This document shows positions 1 to 11,206 of a stretch of 64,000 bases of DNA, one piece after another. Origin of the DNA: Physcomitrium patens (Eukaryota; Streptophyta; Bryopsida; Funariales; Funariaceae); NCBI RefSeq assembly GCF_000002425.4, contig NC_037275.1:3771482-3835481 (forward strand), written 5' to 3'. The notes below the pieces were generated by a model. It was not told where the DNA came from, did not search any database, and saw nothing but the letters and a program-made list of their open reading frames with translations. The translations under genes and the position numbers were made by a program. Position 1 is the first letter of the stretch; every line of letters begins with the position of its first letter.

Positions 1-473
1 ATTTTGACAACTTGCAACTGATATCAAGTGAAATGATGCTGCACTTATTAGCCAATTTTTCTATGGATTACAATATGAGGTAAAAAAATTAATGTTCAAC
101 TTCCCTGATCCTCAAACATTGAGTCAAGCAATTGATTTTGCTGTGAAGTGCAACAATCACCTTTTTGAATTTCGATCTGAGAACCGTACAAGTCGACCTC
201 AACATTACTATAATTCAATGGCAATACCAGCACCTCTTCAACACATACATTCGGAAGTAGAAGATATGCAAATTGATGCAATACGTTTCAAACCTCTTAC
301 TGAGCAAGAAAAGACTCGTTGTCATCAAAAAGGATTATGTTTATATTCTGGAGAATCAAAACACACTGCTCAACATTGTCCAAAGAAACAACGCAACTAC
401 AAAATGAGGAGTATGGCTGTCATAGAAGACAACATGTTAGAAAACGAATTAATCCAGCTACAATAAGGACCGT
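1..473 (+). pseudogene. Chromovirus gag, C-terminal half (element 1, fragment)
   Basis: The longest open stretch is 92-466. It aligns throughout with the C-terminal gag of the young element at 41881-42345 and keeps the same order of blocks (dimerisation-like helix region, basic linker, zinc knuckle). The knuckle reads C-x2-S-x4-H-x4-C, so its second Cys is now Ser and RNA binding would be impaired. The fragment enters from beyond the left window edge. It stops at the gag/pol boundary, where a family-2 LTR begins at 474. The four bases before the LTR are CCGT. The pol reading that should follow is not here; the matching pol half is found inverted at 21495-24972. Non-functional remnant. Confidence 0.85.
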
Positions 474-1732
474 TGTCGAGGTAGAGAGAGTTTGCCTCAA
501 GAAAACGTTGGGCTTCTGGCTGTTACTAATTATTCAATCAAGCTTGAAAATAAGAGAAGTCCTAAGTTTATATATAATTTTTCTCTTTTGAGTAATTACA
601 CCAAATACACAATCCTCAAGTAACCTACAACTTCCAAAATATGATAAAATCTTCTAAAACCTTGTTTATTCTTATGTGGAGATTTTTCCGAACTTCAACA
701 CCTCATATCTCCTAATCCGACCGTCCAAACAAATTCAAATTTTACATGAGATATTGATGTATTCTTATTAACTTCTACAACAAATTTCAACCACAAATTC
801 ATTGCAGATCTTGAGATATCTTGAAAACCCTAACACTCACTTCAAACCCTTGTCTTTATACATTGGCGTGCAATTTTCTTTATATCTCACAAAATATAAG
901 TTCAAATGCCACGAAATTTATATGTATAGCTTTTTAACACAAAATTTTACATTCTCCAAAAGTTTGTGCCAAAAATTCATCCGAATACTTAAGTTATGGC
1001 TCCAACCATTACTATAAACAAAACCGCTTACTTACTGCCTTTGATTTGGAAGCGCCGCCTTCAACTCCTTACAACTCCTTTATAAAAACTCCAAAAGCAA
1101 TAATTCTTTTATGAAAGATGTAGGCCTTAAAATTGCTGTTCTAGTCGCACCTTCCGATCTTCAAAAGCTGCTGTAAAACTCCTCGTAATCTCAAAAGAGT
1201 AATAGTATGTCTTAAATAAACACCTTCACTTCAAATGGCTATAACTTTTTCATCCTAATTCCAAATCCTCTAATTTTTGCACACAAATTGTATCCCAAAT
1301 CCTAAACTTTACAATTCTAGCTTGTAATCTCCGAATTTCCTTGAAAGAGGAACTCTAATCCCTAGTAAGGCCTCAGACAGCCTCCTTGAAGCCCATTGGG
1401 CATGGTATTCGACCAATAGGAATGAAGTTCTCCATTCCTTGCCTTCATCCAACCATGCTTTGCTTTTATTCTTCCCAATTAGCCTCTTATTAGTTTAGAT
1501 TTTCATCCTTAGATTTCCACCTTCTCCCAAGGCTTCATACTAAACATTTAGGTCTTATATATATATATATTTTTTAATGTCAAAATCAAAAGAAGTAAAA
1601 ATACAAAGTAAAGTTTCTTATACCAACTCCTTTTAATTTAATCTACTAGCCACTCTAACACACATCTAGATTTATCAACATATAATATGTTTTAGCTAAT
1701 TTTTACATACTGTAAGCATTTACAATACAACA
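474..1732 (-). repeat. Family-2 LTR (solo), minus orientation
   Basis: This is a 1259-bp block running from TGTCGAGG to ACAACA, whose ancestral ends are TGTCG...CGACA. It is homologous along its length to the LTRs at 1934-3187, 24977-26186 and 48419-49631. No internal element sequence adjoins it. The left flank is chromovirus gag and the right flank is RNase H of pol, so PR and RT are missing between them. The flanking 4-mers (CCGT left, ACGT right) do not match each other, which is explained under the inversion finding. Confidence 0.85.
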
Positions 1733-1933
1733 ACGTCAATTTTTCTAAGCCATTTTTTTATGGAAACAGACACATCAGACTTTGCTTTGGATGCAATATT
1801 GTCACAAGTGGGAACAAATGATAAACTTCACCCAATAGCTTTTCATTCCAAAAACTTTTCAGCAGCCAAGTTCAACTACAAGATCCATGACAAAGTACTT
1901 CTTGCAATCGTGGATTCATTTCAAAAATGGCAT
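1733..1933 (+). pseudogene. Chromovirus pol remnant: RNase H start
   Basis: An open stretch begins at 1760 with the RNase H block MET-D-x-SDFAL and matches 43908-44100 of the young element. The sequence resumes exactly at the RT/RNase H boundary after the family-2 LTR. The Gln codon that has become TAA in the young copy is still CAA here (gattcatttcaa). The remnant is cut at 1933 by a second family-2 LTR. Confidence 0.85.
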
Positions 1934-3187
1934 TGTCGAGATAGAGAGAGTTTGCTTCAAGAAAGCAATGGGCTTCTAGCTGCCACTAAATGCTCAATCA
2001 AGTCTAAGATATAAAAGTACCAAGTTTATATATATATAATATTTTCTCTTTTAGAGCAATTGCATCAATACATAAGCCCAAGTACCAAGAAAACATCCAA
2101 ATGTATGATAAAGTATCTTAAAGCCTTATATATCCTTATGAGAAATATTTTCCAAACTTCAATAGCTTATATCTCACGATCGGACCATCCAAACAACTTA
2201 ATTTTTTTTTATAAAGTATTGATATACTTTCAAAAGCTACTACAAAAAAATTCAAGTACAAATTCGTTATGAAACTTGAGATATCACCAAAATCCTAACA
2301 TTAGCTTTAAATCCTAGCTTACATACACTTACGTACTATTTTCTTCATATCTCACAAAATAAGTACTCAAATACCATGAAACTTTGATATATAGCTTTTT
2401 AACCTAATAAATCATACTTATAGAAATTTTTAACTAAAAAATTTCTCCAGAAACTCAAGATATAGCTCCAACCATTACTATCATCAAAATGATTCATTGA
2501 CTTCTTTTAAATTACATGTGTTGTCTTCAATGCCCTATAACTCCTTCATCTAGACTTAGAATTCATCAAACAGTATATGTAAAGTATAGCCAAGAAAGTT
2601 TTCTCTTCAATTCTAATTGTCGATCTCTTATTTCTCTCCATACGCATATGTTATGCTTCAAAGAGTGACAATAGGTTCAAATTTGACACCTTAACTTTGA
2701 ACACCTATATCTCCTTCATAAAAATTCGAAATCATACAAACTCTTCACCCAAATTATATCCAAAATCTTGAGATTGCTCGTCTTAGCCTCCAAAGCTTAA
2801 ATGCCATCAAAATAAAAACTCTAATTCCTAATAAGTTCTTGGGTAGCCTCCTTGAAGTCCATTGGAGATGATATTCGACCAATAGGGATGAAGGTCTTCA
2901 CCGCTTCCCTTCATCCAACCATACCTTACTTTCATCCTTTTCAATAAGCCTCCTAATAGTTTAGACTTTCACCTTTAAACTTCAACCTTTTCTTAAGCTT
3001 TATACTAAACATCTAAATCCTACATGATATAAAAACTATAATCAAAATAGATAAATCTCCAAAACAATTTTCTTATATCAATTCTCTTTAAATTTATTTA
3101 CTAACCACTCTAATCTACATCAAGACTTACAAATATATTATATGTCTTAGTTAATTTTTACATACTATAAGAAATTACAGTATGATA
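1934..3187 (-). repeat. Family-2 LTR (solo), nested in RNase H
   Basis: This 1254-bp LTR is in the same orientation as the one at 474-1732 and starts TGTCGAGATAGAG. It splits the RNase H coding region in mid-codon order: the host sequence ends in ggcat at 1933 and resumes with cattatctagaag at 3192. The flanking 4-mers are GCAT (1930-1933) and GCGC (3188-3191), a decayed candidate target duplication. It is a separate insertion from the first LTR because the host continues normally on both sides. Confidence 0.85.
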
Positions 3188-3191
3188 GCGC

Positions 3192-4928
3192 CATTATCTA
3201 GAAGATGCTCCTAGTCTAGTCATTGTGTATATGGATCACAAGAACTTTAAATATTTTATGTCAACATGTGTTTTGAATCATCGCCAAGTCCATTGGAATA
3301 TGTCTTTATCAAGATTCAAATTTAAGATCACTTATCGAGTGGAAAAACAATAAGGTTTGTCAGATGCACTCTCTAGATGATCTTATCTTGTACGAAAGAA
3401 AGGAGATGTTACTTTTGATCTGCAATGGAAAATTCTCTTGAAGCCAGAGCATCTTCATCTTTGAGCAATGAAATCAACACTAACTATTGATTCAAATTTT
3501 ATTAAGCAAGTTCAGTCAAATATATCTTCTGATCTTCTTATTTGTAATATTAAAGAAAACCCTTCAAAGTCTCATAATACTTCCAAGTTTGAATTCAAGA
3601 ATAATCTACTATATTTCGAGGAATACCTATATGTTCCTAAAGGTGAAGATTAATTACCTGTTCTTTAAGCTTTTCATAATTTTCCAACAATAGAATATTT
3701 TGGATATAGTAAAACTTTGGAACTAACATCCAAAGATTTTTAGTGGCTCCAAATGTGGAAGGCAGTCAAGGATTTTATACAATCTTGTGATGTTTACTCA
3801 AGATCAAAAACTCCTTGTCATCGACCTTACAGACTTCTTCAACTATTATCCATTCCAAAACAACCATAATCTTCTGTTTCTATGGATTTCATCATGGATC
3901 TTCCAATCTCAGGTTTTATGACTCTATATTTGTGATAGTAGATTGTTTTACCAAGATGGCATATTTTGTACCTTATACAAAATCTATCACAGGTGAAGAA
4001 AGAACTAAGTTCTTTCTTGACAATATCTATTTCTATCATGGAGTATCCAAGGATATTATATCAAATAGGGGAACTCAATTTGTATCAAGATTTTGACAAA
4101 CTCTTTTCAAGATTATAAAAGTAGATATAAAACTATCTTTGGCATTCCATCCTCAAACTAATGGATAAGCAGAGCATGTTAATTAAATTTTGGAGCAGTA
4201 TTTAAGATGTACCATCAACTACCAACAAGATGTTTGGACAACTCTTTTGTCATTAGCAAAGTTTGCTTATAATAATATGGTACATTTTTCTACAAAACAA
4301 ACACCTTTCTTTGCCAATTATGATTATCATCCATAACTTGATACTTTTGACTTTTCAAAAGCTGATAATCCTATGGTGAAAGATTTGACGAATCATTTGT
4401 CAGAGCTACATGCAACAATGAAGATGCAGTTAAAAGAAGCTCAAGAACAATAAAAGATCAATGCGGATGTATATCAAAAGGAAAAACCACCATTCTACAT
4501 GGGTGACAAAATACGGTTACTTTGTCATAATATCAAGACCACTCGTCCTTGTAACAAGTTGGACTATCAAAAGCTTAGATTATTTTTTTATTTCTGCACA
4601 AATCAATCTAATTGCATATCGTTTATATCTACAAGAGTTAATGAAAATCCATCCAGTATTCTACGTGTCTCTTTTTGAACCACACAAGAGAGTGGACATA
4701 CCAAGAAAAAGACAAGCTCCACCTCCTCCTATAGAAGTGGACAATAATGAAGAGTTCAAAGTGGAAGAAGTCCTAGATTCAAGGCAACATCGAAATAAAT
4801 TAGAATATCTTATCCATTGGCACAGATATGATATTAGTGAATGCATATGGGAGCCAGTAAAGAATCTTACAAACGCAACAAAAGAAATAAAGGCTTTTCA
4901 TCGACAAAATCCATTAAAATCAAGATAA
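3192..4928 (+). pseudogene. Chromovirus pol remnant: RNase H tail, integrase, chromodomain
   Basis: This aligns with 44105-45839 of the young element. Blocks in order are the YTDHKN-type end of RNase H, the integrase zinc-binding region, the integrase core (open at 3815-4096, including FVIVDCFTKMAYFVP-like and SNRGTQF-like blocks, the latter with the core Asp changed to Asn), the GPY/F-like region, and a well-kept chromodomain within the open stretch 4461-4928. Many in-frame stops come from CAA/CAG to TAA/TAG changes. Non-functional. By LTR type and by its 5' junction it belongs with the gag-PR-RT half at 28342-30956. Confidence 0.85.
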
Positions 4929-5022
4929 AAATCTTTTTTATAAAAGAAAGAAGATCTAGGCAAGATTATATTCTACTTTCAATCTTTATTTGTAGCTTCT
5001 TTGTAATTGTGACACTAGAGAG

Positions 5023-5424
5023 ATGGAGAACCAACAACTAGCGAATTCGACTCAAGAGCCTTTATTTGCTCACCTATCAAACAAAACATTATAATTGTCA
5101 CAACCTTCAGGATGATATAATCGAGATGAAGATCTTCAAGAATGACATGTTCTTCCTCTAATAAATGGCAAGATATGACGCATTTGGTATCACGACCTTT
5201 GAAGGAGCTTCCAATGTTTGGTGATTTTACTAGAGCTGGGAACAACTCTTGACAATGTTTCGAATGTTTAATTTGAAGGAAGTTATGAAAGCCTCAACAA
5301 TGATCAAATAACTGGGTGGTCTTCTTGATACGGAGTATGTGGCAAATACAATTCGCCTCATCTTAGACTTCCTCAGCATGTGATCACTACTCCTCATAGA
5401 ACTCGTTCCTAGAAGGAGGGGTAA
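5023..5424 (+). pseudogene. Remnant of the chromovirus third ORF
   Basis: The start codon and first codons of the third ORF of the young element (45934-46356) are conserved here (MENQQ-x-x-x-STQEP-x-F), followed by a stop after about 29 codons and by frame disruptions. The block lies at the same place, between the pol stop and the polypurine tract at about 5410-5424. Its presence in this older copy shows the ORF is a family trait and not a private insertion. Confidence 0.75.
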
Positions 5425-5476
5425 TATCACAGACATATATTTACTATAATTGTTACCTAGGTGATATGCATAGGTA
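5425..5476 (+). repeat. Stump of a chromovirus 3' LTR (element 2)
   Basis: It follows the purine tract and begins TATCACAG (ancestral TGTCAC). It shares the LTR-start sub-type of the 5' LTR at 30956, including a GGTGATATG block that the other chromovirus LTRs here lack. The LTR is cut after about 52 bp and ordinary single-copy DNA follows. Confidence 0.7.
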
Positions 5477-7250
5477 ACCCATACTGCATCTCCTAGTTTC
5501 TTGTTTTAGTTCTTTCCAAAAGTGCTTGAGCTTCGAACTTAGGGCCCTTACTGGATTTCTTTTTCGATATGTTACAGTGATGTTAAGGTGCAGCACTCGT
5601 TGCCCTCTTCTTCTTTTTGGCTCTGAATTTGTGTGAGAAGGCCGGCCCTGACTGCTACGGTTCTTCTCTTCTGTGTTTTCGTCCTATGTCGTGTGGCAGT
5701 GGTTCTGGAGTTGACGGCTAATTAAGATCTCCCTGGAGCGGCAAGTTGCAAGCTCCTCGTTTTGTTTTGAGCATGGTCTAGTGTTGGATCCAACATCAAT
5801 TCGGAAAGGCAATGGTACGCCATCTCGCAGTATACCAACTCGCAAGTGCCACTTCTGTAACAAGCACGCGCAGCCCTGCAGCAGTTTTCACAGATCCAGA
5901 ACAAAGGTAAAACAGAATGCCACGGTCTCCTTCCTGTCTGTTCTCATTCCGTCAGGCTGCGGTGACGGAACAGTGTCCATTTCTGCTACGGTACGCGGAT
6001 GTCGGAGTTACTGATCCAGTCGGCAGTTCAGGACTGGTTCTCTGTGGTGGAGCATGGTGCATTTCCAATCTGAGTTCCTTCAGCGCTTTGCCGTGGCGGC
6101 GGCAGTTGGCGTAGCATTCAATCGTTTTTAGTTAGTTTTGAGGACTGGTGATTGCTAGCTGCGACGGTGACCATCGATATTGTGGATAGTGTCTAAGCAG
6201 CCAGCAACTTTAAGGAGGTCGATCGGCAACGTTGGAGTGCGATTGAGTTAGTCAAAGGATGGACAATCACCGTGGCTTTGAAACTTGCAGCAATTGCATT
6301 AACGGCCGGTGTCACAACATGCGGCCATTGTGAGAGCTAGTCTGACTGTCTTTTCATCTTCGAGTGCGATTGGTGTATCTGTGAAGGCTACTGCGATGAA
6401 GATTAAGAAGCTAGCAAGTGAAAAAGACACAGGCCCACAATTGAGTACCTTAGCTTCATCTATTGCCCACAATTGACATTCATATCCTTAGACTCCTTAG
6501 TTGCAGAACCATACAACTCCGCGTAGAAAATTTGTCGCCCTCACATAGTTTCTCGGCAACTAAATTTGATCTGGGTCTCACCGAACTGTAGTTTCATGAT
6601 TTGGATAAAGGAGCCGCAGCTTTTGCATTCCGTTATACTTGTCTTGTGAAGGATTTTTGCTTCGAATTTGAAGCCGTGCTCACAGATCTGACGACCCCTA
6701 GCCATAGTGAGAAGAGGTAGAAATCAAGCCGGTTTTAGCTGAATTTGTAGCTAGAGGCAAGGTTTTTCCAGATTCACAGTTACAGAACTTGCTTCTATTT
6801 GGAGTAGTCAATCGTGGTTCAACGGTCTAGTTAGACCATTCATATCAGAGAGACTGGTTGAGTTGGGTTAACGTTGGCGAACAAGAAAACGAGCAAGGGA
6901 CAAAAAAAAGAGCATCTGGAGCAACAGCGTGTTCAAAGCAGAAGAATCAAAAAAATCATCCTCACGTAAGAGTGAGACATTCAGATTGGATAATTTGAAG
7001 GCTAGACGAAATTAGGTTAGGATGCATTTAGGTTAGGACTTTGATGAACTGTTTTGGATGAATTTTAGGATGAAATTAGTTCAATTAGATGAACTCTATA
7101 AGATGAAAATTGACATTTAATGGATGAATTTTTATTCGTAGATGAAAAATTATTTGTAGATGAAAACTCATTAATGGATGAGAATTTGTCTTGGATGAAC
7201 TTTTAACCTTAGATGATTATTTTTTTATTACTAGAAAAAATTTCAATGAA
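5477..7250. other. Single-copy, balanced-GC stretch without a recognised gene
   Basis: Base composition is clearly less AT-rich than the surrounding repeats. Open frames are short (at most 77 codons) and overlap on both strands (for example 5722-5904 minus, 5781-6014 plus, 5917-6114 plus). I recognise none of them. Composition and the scattered CpG dinucleotides resemble the flanks of the real genes, so this may be a promoter, UTR or degraded gene. No exon chain can be supported. Confidence 0.4.
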
Positions 7251-9299
7251 ATAAAAAATATATTTAAATAAATGATTTCCTTTCAAGAGTATGTGGTTGG
7301 GTATTGATTGTGTGGTTTGCATTGTCTATTGTGTTTGTGTAAGTGTGAATTTAGCTAAATAGAGGATTTAAGTTTTTTAGTAAGAAATAGAAGGGAATTT
7401 AGGTAATCATTTTGGTAGTTAATTAGTAGTCATGAGTTAGGATAAATCACATATTAGGGGTTTTATCTACCTCCCAACTAGATAGTATTAGAAGTATTGG
7501 ACATAATTCAAATGCTAATAAATATTTGTTAGAGGATTTAGACAATTAAAATTGTTGTAAATTAGATTAGACTTTGAACTAGTGCAAGTTTATTTTACTT
7601 CACAACAAGTAACCTTCTCAACTTTTGAGTTGATGAAGTAGTTTGGACAATGGTCACAAGCTTTGCTCATGTTGAATAATAAGTCTTGAACTTTTGTTGT
7701 TTAGCTAAAAGTTCAACTACTTCCATTATTTTTTTCAATCATTAGTTAAGCCATTCTTAGATGTTATATCTGTTAAATGAAAGAATAATTTATTTTTCAA
7801 ATTATTATTTGTTGCTTGGAATAATAACTTAGTATTCTTTATGTTAAGCAATTGCCTTTCACACCTTTGTAATTAGCCAAATTTCTTCTCAAAATCCTTA
7901 ATTAATTTGCTTGAGCCTATTTGACAGCTAGGCCTTTCCTCAATTCATTCCAAAAATAACCTTTGATCATTCTTTCTGAAATTTGATGATATTTCTCTCC
8001 TTAAATCTTCCAATCCTATCAATGACAACTTACAAGGTTTTAGTGGTACCCTTACCATTCTCTTGAACTTATTATTTTTGCTCCATGAATTGCATAAATG
8101 TACAAAAAATTCATTTGAAGCTATTCATCTTGGCATTTTGAATCCTACATCATTATCCTCCATTATTTCTAATAGAAGAATAAGTGCTTCAAGGTTCTTT
8201 CAGTGGAAGCACTAATTATATCATGAGAAGAGAGATTGCCTTGAAAAAATACAAAGCCTGTCAATGCTATTAATTGTTCTATTTTTTTATAAAAACTTTC
8301 AAAACATATACAACACTCAATAAAACATGAACTCTTTGTAAATTTTCTTTCTCTTCATATTATCAACAAATCTTTTCATTAAATATTTATAAAAAAAAAA
8401 CACAAGAGAATTCAAAATCTTTTTTGAGAGTCCTTATATATCTTTATAAAGATGATTGCTACCTTTTCAAAATCTTAAGTCCTACTATATTCTTAAATCC
8501 TAAATCTTACTTTAAAATCCTAAATTATAAATTTTATTTTATATGAATAATTTTATTTTAAAAAGATTGATGTCATCACACTCTAACCTCCACCAACTTG
8601 TAAGTCCTTTTTTTTTTTCAGATGAAGTTATATACCAATCCATTAGAAAAGTAAATATATATAAGGTGTAGGTATCACACACCATGCTATTATTAAGGAA
8701 GATTCCTGATTTTTGTTAGTAGGCAATAAGTGCCCTTGTCACCCAACATAATCTCCTAATACAAGTATTGCAAGGCCAATCCTCTAGATATCCTCAATAA
8801 ATAAATTGAAAAATTTTAAAAGAATATTTTTCTTCTTCTCTTATATGCTACTATAGGAGTTTGAATCCAAAACCTCTTAGATACTACCTAAGCACCTTAT
8901 CCATCCTTCTCTACAAGCTCCAAGCCACCACTTGATGTCCAAATCATTTCAAGATAAGGAAGAGATTTAAATGAACTGGAAGATCTACTAGAGCAACAAT
9001 AAGAAATAGAATCCTAAATCTGAGTCTAAAAAAGAACATGTCAAGTCTTAGATTAGGAAGAAGAAGCAATTAAGATAAACACTTATGGCCTTCTTACAAA
9101 TAAACAATAGATAAATGATTACACAAAAAATGTGAAAAGTAGTCTTTAATCATTTCTAAAACCTCATGACCTAAAACTTCTTAAATTTTATCCTTGCAAT
9201 TAAGTAAGGAGGTTGTATAATAATTTTATTAATATATGTCAAGATAGCTTGCAATGTATTGTAGTGAGTTACTTACAATGGATGGATGTTTGCAAAGAA
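7251..9299. other. AT-rich intergenic DNA
   Basis: No open frame of note, no LTR ends and no recognisable protein similarity on either strand. Long A/T runs and short imperfect repeats only. Confidence 0.5.
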
Positions 9300-10130
9300 A
9301 TGTTTTTTACAATGAATATACATTATTAGATATTATAGTATATAATTCTTTAATTAATAGTTGTATAGAAAGAAAAGAGAGATAACACCTTATTATTGCA
9401 AAGAACCAAAATCCTAATAAAATCCTTAAAAAATCTTTACAAAATCTTTAAAGAATCTTAAAGAATTTTTTTTAAAAAAATAAAAAGAATAAAAAAATAA
9501 AAAAAAACCTAAACAAATCTTACAAAATTCTAATAAAATCCTAAAGATATCCTAATCAAAAATTAAGTAAATACCTAACCAATGCCTATGTAAAAATTAA
9601 CCAAATTCTAAATAAATCCTAAAAAATTGTATTAAAATCCTAAAGATATTTTAATTAAATCTTAAGTAAATCCTAAATATATTCTAATCAAATTTTAAGT
9701 AAATCTAATCTAAATATTAAGTAAATCATAAAAAATCTAAGTAAAATCTGAAAGATATCTTAATGAAATCCAAAGTAAATTTTAATCAATTCTTAAATAA
9801 GTTTTAAAACCTTAATAGTTATTAATTAAATTATTGAGCTTGTTTTAAAATTTTCATATATATATATATATATATATATCAATCTACTAATTAACAACAA
9901 GGACACAAAATTTAATGAGAACCAAGTTTATAAGATGAAATAAAAAGTTCCTAATTTACACGGATGTTGGCCATCCTCCTTCTCTGAATTGATGTTAATC
10001 TACTAGCAATAATAGCTCTAAATTTCACTATTTACTTACCTTTGAAAAATTTAGAAATATTATAAAATAAATTCAGTATTTGCTCACAAAAAGTTATTTC
10101 AATTCAATAAGCAAATTGTCCAAAATTATA
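9300..10130 (+). repeat. Decayed copy of repeat family 3 with a CCTAAA-type array
   Basis: 9410-9830 is a run of imperfect short repeats built from aatcctaa / aaatcctaa units, the reverse complement of the array at 47290-48130. It is followed at about 9820-10020 by blocks that match the unique part of the repeat at 46955-47290 (for example the catcctccttctc...gatgttaatctac stretch). Boundaries are not resolved. It contains an (AT)n microsatellite at 9855-9879. Confidence 0.45.
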
Positions 10131-11206
10131 AAAATCCTTAGTAATCTTTAAAATCTTATATCTAATACTTTAATCAAATTAAATTTTAATCATCTCTAAT
10201 TTTATTGTTTAATTAATTTTAAATTTAAAAAACATACTAACAATAAGTAGATTTACAACTTCATAATTTTTCATCCATTAATTTACTACAATGCTCACAA
10301 AATTCTCAAAAATATAAATTCTTTTTTATTTTACAAAATCCTTAATCACCAAAAACAACTTCAACTTTGGAAAGCTCTTATAAAGTTAATATCCATCCAA
10401 ATCACTCAAAACCAATGCTCAAACAAATCTTATGAAGTTTGCTCCTTAACCTTGCTTTTCAAAAAACCAAAGCACCCCACAATTGCCATTGGTGCATAAT
10501 TTTGTATTATATTATTTCAAAAATTGTTTGAATTACAAAGACCTAGACATGTGGTTTTAGGTTTTCTATGCATTGTATGATTTTAGACTGTAATTATTGG
10601 TAAGGTTGAATATATGAGTACATTGATGTGTTTTATTTGTGCATTTCTAATTTTGTATGTCAAACAATTGGTGTAACGTTTTTGAAATTATTCTCTAAAA
10701 ATCATATATAATTTATGGCTTATAACTTGAAAGAAATAAAAACTACGAAAATACGTGAACAAACATACAAACCATTAGTTACGTTGAGAAACAATTCCTG
10801 TAGTCCATAAACAGCTAGCAGTAATAAAACGAGCTGGGAACAGATTTTCCTATCTTTGAAACAAGTTACGTGTCTATAACCGGAGAAATTTGGCAGGGGT
10901 AAACATCAATGCTGCATTGAAATCACGAAAAGATCAGCGGAATTGGGCACAAGCAATGTCATTTTACAGTTCTCATATTCTAAAAAAAAAGACATCGCTT
11001 TATTTCGACCATTTTATGAATTTAATGAAACAATATGCATCGCTATTTGTTGGAGAGTGCGGATTGGCCACGAACATGATAAAATGGACCAAAAACTTAT
11101 TCTTTGATCAGGACATGGTCGAGGGCTCCGATCTCATGGAGAAAACAAATATTAACTGCAGTGACCACGACATGCAGAAATAGGCCGTAGTTTTCGAACC
11201 TTCGCA
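10131..11206. other. Intergenic DNA and probable 3' end of the MEB-like gene
   Basis: AT-rich to about 10750, then composition shifts towards that of the gene. The portion nearest 11206 is probably 3' UTR of the minus-strand gene that ends at 11207. The 97-codon plus-strand frame at 10890-11183 starts with TTG, not ATG, and lies antisense to that UTR, so I do not call it a gene. Confidence 0.4.

Noticed and set aside
10890..11183. 97-codon plus-strand frame
   Set aside because: Starts with TTG, is antisense to the probable 3' UTR of the MEB-like gene, and shows no domain.
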